NCBI RefSeq assembly: GCF_052119585.1
Contig: NZ_JBGQOJ010000011.1
Coordinates: 62,001 to 126,000 of the forward strand
DNA length: 64,000 nt
DNA from: JBGQOJ01 sp052119585
Lineage (GTDB): Bacteria; Pseudomonadota; Alphaproteobacteria; Rhodobacterales; Rhodobacteraceae
Direction of reading: 5' to 3'
Of this stretch, positions 52,172 to 59,012 are shown piece by piece. The position numbers were made by a program, and so were the translations under genes. Below the pieces are notes generated by a model, which had not been told where the DNA came from, made no database searches, and saw only the letters and a program-made list of their open reading frames with translations. Numbering within the stretch: the stretch's first letter is position 1; the number at the start of each line of letters is the position of its first letter.

Positions 52172-53419
52172 ATGAAAGCCCTGCACATAATGGCACACGC
52201 CCCCGTTCCACCGCCGGCTTTGGCCCGCCGGATCACCCTGCCGCTGATCGTGCTTTACGGGCTGGGCGTGACCATCGGCGCGGGGATCTACGTTCTGATC
52301 GGTGTCAGCGTCGATGGCGCGGGCATCCACGCGCCCGCCTCGTTTCTGTTCGCCGCAGTCGTCATGGCCTTTAGCGCCTGCGCCTTCGCCGAACTGTCGG
52401 GCCGTCACCCCCAAAGTGCTGGCGAAGCGATCTATGTCGATGCCGCCTTCGGGGTGGGCTGGCTGACCCGCATCACCGGCATGACCGTTATTCTGGCCGC
52501 AACCGTTGCCGCAGCCGCCATCACGCTGGGCAGCAGCGGTTACATCCGGTCCCTTCTGGATTTGCCCGAACCTGTGGTCGTGTCTGCCATTGTCATCACC
52601 ATGGGCGCGATTGCCGCCTATGGCATTCTGGAATCCGTGATCTTTGCCGCGATCCTGACCGTGATCGAAACGGCGGGCCTGCTTGTCATCATCGGGGCCG
52701 GACTTTGGGCGCATCCCGACATTCTGACGCGCCTACCTGCGGTCCTGCCCCCCCTATCCGATCCTGTCGCCCTTGGCGCGGTTTTTACCACCAGTCTGGT
52801 CGCCTTCTTTGCCTTCATCGGCTTCGACGACATCGTCAATCTGGCAGAGGAGGCGCAGAACCCGACACGCACCCTGCCCTTGGGCATTGCGGCAACGCTG
52901 GTCATCGCGACGCTGCTGTATTTCATGGTCGTGTCGGTCGCCGTTCTGACCGTCCCGCATCCTGACCTGATCAACACCGGCGCACCGATCAGCCTGTTGT
53001 TCGAGCGCCTGACAGGCCTGCCACCGCTGGCCATCACGCTGATCGCAATCGTGGCGACACTGAACGGGATCGTCATTCAGATCATCATGGGGTCGCGGGT
53101 GCTGTATGGTCTGGCCAAAAAGGGGCGGCTGCCCACCGTCCTTGCGCGGGTGCATCCCGTCACCCGCACGCCGGTGATTGCCACTGTCCTGATCTCGGGG
53201 GCGATCCTTGCGTTGGCGCTGTTTTTCCCGATCGGGCGTCTGGCGGAAATGACGACACAGGCGGTTCTGGTTGTCTTTGTTTTGGTGAATGCGGCGCTGG
53301 TCCGAATGAAGCTGCGCAAAGACCCGGTGCCTGTGGGCATTTTCACTGTTCCGCTATGGGTGCCGGTCGCGGGCACCCTGACGTGCATCGCGCTGCTGGT
53401 CGGCCCGCTGTTCATCTGA
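52172..53419 (+). CDS. APC-family amino acid permease
   Basis: A 415-residue membrane protein with about 12 hydrophobic segments. The substrate-binding loop GLGVTIGAGIYVLIG is in helix 1 and FFAFIGFDDIVNLAEEAQNP in helix 6, both hallmarks of the APC superfamily. Substrate unknown. The start is either this ATG or one six codons later; neither has a strong ribosome-binding site. 21 bp after the stress-like gene, so probably one operon. Confidence 0.84.
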   Translation: MKALHIMAHAPVPPPALARRITLPLIVLYGLGVTIGAGIYVLIGVSVDGAGIHAPASFLFAAVVMAFSACAFAELSGRHPQSAGEAIYVDAAFGVGWLTRITGMTVILAATVAAAAITLGSSGYIRSLLDLPEPVVVSAIVITMGAIAAYGILESVIFAAILTVIETAGLLVIIGAGLWAHPDILTRLPAVLPPLSDPVALGAVFTTSLVAFFAFIGFDDIVNLAEEAQNPTRTLPLGIAATLVIATLLYFMVVSVAVLTVPHPDLINTGAPISLLFERLTGLPPLAITLIAIVATLNGIVIQIIMGSRVLYGLAKKGRLPTVLARVHPVTRTPVIATVLISGAILALALFFPIGRLAEMTTQAVLVVFVLVNAALVRMKLRKDPVPVGIFTVPLWVPVAGTLTCIALLVGPLFI

Positions 53420-53429
53420 AGGCAGAAAA

Positions 53430-53699
53430 ATGTCAAACCCCGACCCACCCGGCGACAAACGCAAACCGAACACGGTTCTGGGCTGGGTGCGGGGGCATGT
53501 CCCGCCGGGCCTGCGGCTGGTTCTCGGGATTTTATGCATCATCGGCGGGATATTGGGTGCCTTGCCGGTGCTTGGGTTCTGGATGATCCCGCTTGGCATC
53601 GCGATTGCGGGGCTGGACATAAAGCCGCTGTGCCGCAAGTACAAACGCCGCCGGAAACAGGACGGCTCTGTCAAACCGCCAGGGCCGCCAGATTCCTGA
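53430..53699 (+). CDS. small membrane protein, PGPGW-like
   Basis: An 89-residue protein. A polar start is followed by two hydrophobic segments (LVLGILCIIGGILGALPVLG and FWMIPLGIAIAGLDI) and a basic tail (KYKRRRKQDG). The pattern of a short glycine/proline hairpin between helices resembles the putative membrane family PGPGW. 10 bp after the permease gene. Its end overlaps the end of the convergent dehydrogenase gene by 29 bp. Confidence 0.62.
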   Translation: MSNPDPPGDKRKPNTVLGWVRGHVPPGLRLVLGILCIIGGILGALPVLGFWMIPLGIAIAGLDIKPLCRKYKRRRKQDGSVKPPGPPDS

Positions 53700-54759
53700 C
53701 CACCGCAGCCGCAAAGGCATCCGTTCCCAACGTGCCGCCCAAGTCACGGGTGCGGGTTTCGGGGGCGGAACAGGTCGCCTCCAGCGCGCGGTGCATCAGG
53801 GCGGCGGCGGACCGGAACGCGGGCTCTGCGCGGCGCTCTCCCAGCCAGTGCATCAGCATCGCCGCAGACCCGATCAACGAGGCCGGATTGGCGATGTTCC
53901 GGCCTGCCAGATCGGGCGCCGACCCGTGCTGCGCCTGCGCCACAGCGTGATCGGTGCCCGCATTCAAAGACGCGGCAAGCCCAAGGCTGCCCGAGAGTTC
54001 AGAGGCCTGATCCGAAAGGATATCGCCGAACATATTGGTTGTGACAATCACATCGAAAGCCCCCGCATCGCGCACCAGAAGGGCGGCCATCGCATCGACA
54101 AGACGTTCTTCGTAGTCCACCTGCGGATAGCGTTTCGCCACCGCGCGGGTACACTCCAGATACAACCCGTCCGACAGCCGGAACACATTGGCCTTATGCA
54201 CGGATGTCACCTTGCCGCGCCGCTGTGACGCCAGTTCGAACGCCACCTCTGCGATCCGTGTGCAGGCCTGCCGCGTCACGTTGCGCACCGCAATGGCCAC
54301 GTCGGGGGTCGGCATGAATTCCCCGTTACCGGCATACATGTTGCGATCGGCATAGAAGCCTTCGGTGTTCTCGCGCACGATAACCAGATCGACGTCGCTG
54401 CCGCAGCGCGGCGGCAATCCGGCAATCGTCTTTGCGGGGCGGATATTGGCGAACAGATCCAACCCCTTGCGCAGGGCACCGGACGGATTGATCCCGCCCT
54501 CGGCCACCGGCGGGTATTCGTTGTGCGACACCGGCCCAAGGATCGCACCATCCGCCGCCTGCACGATGTCAAAACTAGGGCGCGGCAGGGTCGTTCCATG
54601 GGCACGCAGCGCGTCAAAGCCGATCACGGCGGGCCGGAACGTCAGCATCAGACCGCATTGCGCTGCGGCCGCGTCCAGCACGGTTTGTGTGGCCTTGGTG
54701 ATCTCGGGGCCGATGCCGTCACCGGACAGGATTGCAAGCGTGGCACAACGGGTCGACAT
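53671..54759 (-). CDS. isocitrate/isopropylmalate dehydrogenase family protein
   Basis: A 362-residue decarboxylating dehydrogenase. It has the N-terminal AILSGDGIGPEITKA, the substrate loop RENTEGFYADRNMYAG, lysine and tyrosine region TSVHKANVFRLSDGL, and metal motif TTNMFGDILSDQASELSG with NIANPASLIGSAAMLM. The family includes LeuB, tartrate dehydrogenase and homoisocitrate dehydrogenase; the substrate cannot be fixed. It is shorter in the specificity loop than LeuB. Divergent from no partner; trxC lies upstream on the same strand. Confidence 0.84.
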   Translation of the reverse strand: MSTRCATLAILSGDGIGPEITKATQTVLDAAAAQCGLMLTFRPAVIGFDALRAHGTTLPRPSFDIVQAADGAILGPVSHNEYPPVAEGGINPSGALRKGLDLFANIRPAKTIAGLPPRCGSDVDLVIVRENTEGFYADRNMYAGNGEFMPTPDVAIAVRNVTRQACTRIAEVAFELASQRRGKVTSVHKANVFRLSDGLYLECTRAVAKRYPQVDYEERLVDAMAALLVRDAGAFDVIVTTNMFGDILSDQASELSGSLGLAASLNAGTDHAVAQAQHGSAPDLAGRNIANPASLIGSAAMLMHWLGERRAEPAFRSAAALMHRALEATCSAPETRTRDLGGTLGTDAFAAAVVRNLAALAV

Positions 54760-54818
54760 CGGGCAGATCTCCTTGGGTTCAGGTGGCGTCAGGCGATGCG
54801 GACCGCCCCTGCCCCACC

Positions 54819-55259
54819 TTAAACCGGAACATTCTGCCGGATGAAACTGTCAATTTCGGATGCGGGTCTGGCACCGGCCAAACGCGCCACCTCGCGGCCC
54901 TTTGCATACAGGATCAACAGCGGGATGCCCCGAATACCCAGCTTTTGCGAGATCGCCGGATGGTCCTGCGTGTCGATCTTGGCAAAGCGCACCTTGGACC
55001 TGAACGTCATTGCCGCGCTGGCAAAATTCGGGGCCATCATCCGGCAGGGGCCGCACCACGGCGCCCAATAGTCCACGATGATCGGCAAGGTGTCGCCCTT
55101 GGTCGCCTTGTCGTGGATTTTCGGGTCCAGCTCTGCCACTTTTCCGTTCGCCAAAGCCTCGCCGCAGGTCGCGCATTTCGGCCCTGCCCCCAGTTTGTCC
55201 ACCGGCACACGGTTTGCCTGTCCACAGGTCATGCAGGTCAGTTTTACGGCGTCCACCAT
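54819..55259 (-). CDS. trxC: thioredoxin TrxC (thioredoxin 2)
   Basis: A 146-residue protein with an N-terminal zinc ribbon (CMTCGQ and CATCGE) and a thioredoxin domain whose active site is YWAPWCGPCRMMAP. The zinc knuckle distinguishes TrxC from TrxA. It reduces disulfides in the cytoplasm and in other bacteria responds to oxidative stress. AAGGAGC precedes the ATG. Divergent from the thioesterase gene. Confidence 0.92.
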   Translation of the reverse strand: MVDAVKLTCMTCGQANRVPVDKLGAGPKCATCGEALANGKVAELDPKIHDKATKGDTLPIIVDYWAPWCGPCRMMAPNFASAAMTFRSKVRFAKIDTQDHPAISQKLGIRGIPLLILYAKGREVARLAGARPASEIDSFIRQNVPV

Positions 55260-55386
55260 TACAGGGCTCCTTCCGGTTGCGTCCTGTGCCCTATGTAGGT
55301 TGCAGGCGTGGCCCCTTTCAATAGCCGGGCCGGTTGCGTCGCCCGAAAAGCGCGGTATCTTGGCGCAGGACACAAGGAACATCAGA

Positions 55387-55785
55387 ATGACCGACATCGA
55401 AAAGCCCGAAGGCGAATTGACGCTGCGCACATTGGCAATGCCAGCAGACGTCAATGTGAACGGCGACATCTTCGGCGGCTGGGTGCTGTCGCAAATGGAC
55501 ATCGCCGCGGGCATCATTGCAGGCACCCGCGCGGCAGGGCGGGTGACGACGGTGGCGCTGGATGCGATGAAATTCATTCGTCCGGTCAAGGTAGGTGACG
55601 TGCTGTGCATTTACGGGCGGGTCGAACGCGTCGGGCGCACTTCTATGGCCATCGGAATCGAGGCGTGGGTGCTGCGTAACCGCATCGGTCAGCGGGAAAA
55701 GGTGACAGAGGCCACGTTCACCTTCGTCGCAATCGACGAGGCCGGTCGCCCGATGCCGGTGCCCCCGATGCCCGTGCCGCAGTGA
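55387..55785 (+). CDS. acyl-CoA thioesterase (YciA type hotdog fold)
   Basis: A 132-residue hotdog-fold protein. The active-site segment reads ADVNVNGDIFGGWVLSQMDI, with the aspartate on the following helix, then AALDAMKFIRPVKVGDVL-like sequence and a proline-rich tail. YciA-type enzymes hydrolyse a range of acyl-CoAs. The tail MPVPPMPVPQ is low complexity. 31 bp before the amine oxidase gene. Confidence 0.86.
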   Translation: MTDIEKPEGELTLRTLAMPADVNVNGDIFGGWVLSQMDIAAGIIAGTRAAGRVTTVALDAMKFIRPVKVGDVLCIYGRVERVGRTSMAIGIEAWVLRNRIGQREKVTEATFTFVAIDEAGRPMPVPPMPVPQ

Positions 55786-55816
55786 CATTTCCCAGCCCCG
55801 CGCCGACAGGAACAAC

Positions 55817-56893
55817 ATGACACGCCCCGACGTTGTGGTGATCGGTGCCGGCCTGTCCGGGCTGACGGCAGCCGTTCTTCTGCATCAGGCCAACCTGCGC
55901 GTCACCGTGTTGGAGGCGGCGGACCGCACCGGCGGCAGGATCAGGTCCGTCGTGGACCCCGTCAACGGCGCTTTGCTGGGGGATCTGGGGCCGACATGGG
56001 TCTGCCCCCCCTACCAGCCCGTCGTCGCAGACTGGTTGCACAGGCTGCGTGTCGAAACCTTCGCGCAATTCAATGACGGAAACGCCGTGATCGAGGGGTT
56101 CGGCGGTGGTCTGCGCCATCAAACCCTGCCCGCGCAGCACGGAATGCTGCGGATCAAAGGCGGGCCACAGGCGCTGGTTTCGGCATTGGCGCAGCGGTTG
56201 CCCGACACCGCGATCCGCACGTGCGCGCAGGTCGTCCGGCTGGCGGCGCAGGGGTCGGGGGGCCTTGCGCTGACGCTGTCATCGGGCGAAACAATCCACG
56301 CCGACAGGGTGGTTCTTGCCGCCCCGCTTCGGGTTGCGGCGGCGCATGTCGACATGCCCGACATGCCCCCCGCCGTTCTGGCCGCGATGGCGGGTCGCCC
56401 CACATGGATGGCGGCGCAGGCCAAGGCGGTCGTGCTTTACCCGACGCCCTTCTGGCGGGATGCGGGCCTGTCCGGGCGCATCGCCAGCCAGACCGGCCCT
56501 TTGATAGAGGCGCATGATCACACCCCGTCCGGCGGCAGCGTCGCTGCGATCTTCGGCTTTGTCGGGTCATCCCCCGCCCCAAGACGCGCCGACCCCGACG
56601 GGCTGCGCAAGGCCATTCTGGCGCAGCTTATCCGCTGCTTTGGCGACAAGGCCGCGCATCCCCTGGCTTTGGTGGTTGAGGACTGGTCGATGTCGCCACT
56701 GATCTGCACCGGGGCCGATCTTGCAGAGGCACCGCAGCACCCTGTCACCGGCCCCGACATCCTGCGTCAACCGCTGCTTGCGGGGCGGTTGTTTCTGGCG
56801 GCCTCGGAAACATCCGACCTTAGCCCGGGGCTTATTGAGGGCGCGCTGGACGCGGGCCAACGCGCCGCCAACGACATCCTGTCGCGCCTGTAA
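55817..56893 (+). CDS. FAD-dependent amine oxidase family protein
   Basis: A 358-residue flavoprotein with the dinucleotide motif VVVIGAGLSGLTAAVLLHQA at the N-terminus and the flavin-family continuation EAADRTGGRIRS. The C-terminal FAD segment is RLFLAASETSDLSPGLIEGA. It is short for amine oxidases (usually about 450), with a reduced substrate domain. The substrate is unknown. Convergent with the formate dehydrogenase operon. Confidence 0.83.
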   Translation: MTRPDVVVIGAGLSGLTAAVLLHQANLRVTVLEAADRTGGRIRSVVDPVNGALLGDLGPTWVCPPYQPVVADWLHRLRVETFAQFNDGNAVIEGFGGGLRHQTLPAQHGMLRIKGGPQALVSALAQRLPDTAIRTCAQVVRLAAQGSGGLALTLSSGETIHADRVVLAAPLRVAAAHVDMPDMPPAVLAAMAGRPTWMAAQAKAVVLYPTPFWRDAGLSGRIASQTGPLIEAHDHTPSGGSVAAIFGFVGSSPAPRRADPDGLRKAILAQLIRCFGDKAAHPLALVVEDWSMSPLICTGADLAEAPQHPVTGPDILRQPLLAGRLFLAASETSDLSPGLIEGALDAGQRAANDILSRL

Positions 56894-56913
56894 ACGCGGG
56901 CGCGTGTGTCGCG

Positions 56914-57039
56914 TCAGTCCAGCCGGACCGATGGCGACACCGTGGCATCAGACGCCGAGAACGGCAAAGATGACAGCGCCACATTGGCCCCCAGCGCGAT
57001 CACAAGGACCGCGACGAAAGAGATGATCATAACCTTCAT
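56914..57039 (-). CDS. 41-residue membrane peptide at the end of the formate dehydrogenase operon
   Basis: MKVMIISFVAVLVIALGANV starts a single hydrophobic helix, followed by a polar, serine-rich end (SVRLD). AGGAGC sits 5-6 bases before the ATG, and the gene begins 34 bp after the FdhC stop on the same strand. The composition fits a single-pass peptide with a short exported or cytosolic tail. I know of no named family; a subunit or assembly peptide of the enzyme is inference from location. Confidence 0.65.
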   Translation of the reverse strand: MKVMIISFVAVLVIALGANVALSSLPFSASDATVSPSVRLD

Positions 57040-57073
57040 CGGATGCTCCTAATTCGCACAGCCATGCGCATAT

Positions 57074-58294
57074 TCATTCTGCAGGCGTGGCGGATTTTTC
57101 CGCCCCTGATTGCTTGGCCTGCACCTCTTCCACCCAAAGGTCGTGATGCTGACGCGCCCATTCCAGATCGACATCGCCATCACCCATCGCGTCATACGCG
57201 CCCTGCATCCCGACGGAGCCGATATAGATATGCGCGATGATGATCACCATCAGCGCGAAGCTGACAATCACATGCCAGATCTGCGCCAATTGCATTTCCT
57301 CTTGCGGCGCCAACGCCGTCGGCAAGGCGTCAAGCCCGACCAGTCCCGGCAATCCCAGCGCGTTAAGTTTTGCAAAGGTGGCCGCGAACAACGGCATCTC
57401 GAACGGGAACAACAGCGACAGCCCAGAGACCGAGATCGACGCGCCAAGCACGATCACCGACCAGAAGATAATCTTCTGACCCGCGTTGAACTTTTTGGCC
57501 GATGGATGCGAATGCTTCGAGAACAGCCCGCCCCCCTTGGCCAGCCAGATCAGGTCCAGCCGGTTCGGAATATTATGGGCGACCCACATCACAAAGACCA
57601 GCACCAGCCCCAGCATGAACGCCCAGGAGACGTTGTTGTGAATCCATTTGGCGCCAATGGCGACAGGCGAAAAGGCATCATGCCCGACCAGCGGAATAAG
57701 CGCGACGCGCCCGAACAGCGTGGTCAATCCGGTCAGCCCCAAAAGGATGAACGACCCCGCGATCAACCAGTGGCCGAAACGCTCGACCGGCTTGAACCGC
57801 TCGATCGTGATGCCGGCCAGACCGCCATCGACCATGATGCGACCACGCAGCACATAGAACAGCGCCAACAACCCGATCATCCCCAACAGCGCATAGCCGC
57901 CATAGGTGCTGACCGGACCGGCCCGCAGCGTCAGCCAGCGCATGCCGCCGTCCTGAATAAACACATCCGACGCAGGCCCGTTGTTGGACGCTTTCACGTC
58001 TAGCGTGTTGTAGCGCATCCCGCGATAGACATCGGCATCCGACGGGCCGCCGCGTGTCGCAAGCGGGCTGTCGGGCGGTGGCGGGACATTGTCCGCCCCC
58101 GTCACCCCGCTTCGGAAGGTGTCGTCGATGGCAACGCCTTTCTGGCGTTCCAGAATATCCTGCAAGGTTTGCGCGCCACCGGTCGCAGCGCGATCCGCAG
58201 GCGGGACAACCATGTCCTGATCCTGCGCGAATACCGGCTGGGCCGAGACCATCATCAGGCAAAGCAGCGAAATTGATAGGGATTTGAACGTCAC
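57074..58294 (-). CDS. fdhC: formate dehydrogenase gamma subunit (cytochrome b556)
   Basis: A 406-residue membrane protein. It has a Sec signal (SISLLCLMMVSAQPVFAQ), a periplasmic section of about 130 residues, then one helix and a four-helix cytochrome b domain with histidines in VERFGHWLIAGSFILLGLTG and WHVIVSFALMVIIIAHIYIG. It accepts electrons from the beta subunit and passes them to quinone. The start is GTG behind GGGAGGG; the frame extends upstream without a site. The N-terminal extension is long relative to E. coli FdoI. Confidence 0.9.
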   Translation of the reverse strand: MTFKSLSISLLCLMMVSAQPVFAQDQDMVVPPADRAATGGAQTLQDILERQKGVAIDDTFRSGVTGADNVPPPPDSPLATRGGPSDADVYRGMRYNTLDVKASNNGPASDVFIQDGGMRWLTLRAGPVSTYGGYALLGMIGLLALFYVLRGRIMVDGGLAGITIERFKPVERFGHWLIAGSFILLGLTGLTTLFGRVALIPLVGHDAFSPVAIGAKWIHNNVSWAFMLGLVLVFVMWVAHNIPNRLDLIWLAKGGGLFSKHSHPSAKKFNAGQKIIFWSVIVLGASISVSGLSLLFPFEMPLFAATFAKLNALGLPGLVGLDALPTALAPQEEMQLAQIWHVIVSFALMVIIIAHIYIGSVGMQGAYDAMGDGDVDLEWARQHHDLWVEEVQAKQSGAEKSATPAE

Positions 58295-58383
58295 AGGTGA
58301 CCCTCCCGGTAAGCGGGGAAATGAATTGTCATAGGGAAACGCGGCAGGCAGGAAACCCGCCCGCCGCATTGGATGGCCAAAGA

Positions 58384-58998
58384 TCAGCCGCCCTTTGTCT
58401 CGTATGCGGTGCCCCAGCCCCAGGCGCCCGCGCCAAACCCACGGGCGACAACGCGCTCGCGGTAGATGGCAGAGACGTCGTCGCCGTCACCGGCCAAAAG
58501 CGCCTTGGTCGAGCACATCTCGGCACAGATCGGCAGCTTGCCTTCCGCGATCCGGTTCCGCCCGTATTTGCGGAACTCGGCCTCCGAGTTGTCCTCTTCG
58601 GGGCCACCGGCACAGAAGGTGCATTTGTCCATCTTTCCCCGAGAGCCAAAGTTGCCGGCCTGCGGATACTGCGGCGCGCCGAAGGGGCACGCGTAAAAGC
58701 AATAGCCGCAACCGATGCACAGGTCTTTCGAGTGCAGGACAATACCGTCTTCGGTCTGGTAGAAGCAATCGACCGGACAGACCGCCATACAGGGCGCGTC
58801 CGAGCAGTGCATACAGGCAACAGAGATCGACCGTTCGCCCGGTTTGCCATCACCGATGGTGATGACCCGGCGGCGGTTGATGCCCCATGGCACCTCGTGC
58901 TCGTTCTTGCATGCGGTGACGCAGGCGTTGCATTCAATGCAGCGTTCGGCATCGCAAAGGAACTTCGCGCGGGCTTTTCCTCCAAGTGTTGTCGTCAT
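58384..58998 (-). CDS. fdhB: formate dehydrogenase beta subunit (four 4Fe-4S ferredoxin)
   Basis: A 204-residue iron-sulfur protein with the cysteine clusters of four 4Fe-4S centres: CIECNACVTACKNEHEVPWG, CMHCSDAPCMAVCPVDC, CIGCGYCFYACPFGAPQ, and CTFCAG with a later CSTKALL. It carries electrons from FdhA to FdhC. Like FDH3-type beta subunits, it lacks the C-terminal membrane helix of E. coli FdoH. 14 bp after fdhA. Confidence 0.93.
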   Translation of the reverse strand: MTTTLGGKARAKFLCDAERCIECNACVTACKNEHEVPWGINRRRVITIGDGKPGERSISVACMHCSDAPCMAVCPVDCFYQTEDGIVLHSKDLCIGCGYCFYACPFGAPQYPQAGNFGSRGKMDKCTFCAGGPEEDNSEAEFRKYGRNRIAEGKLPICAEMCSTKALLAGDGDDVSAIYRERVVARGFGAGAWGWGTAYETKGG

Positions 58999-59012
58999 GG
59001 TCTAACCCTCCC

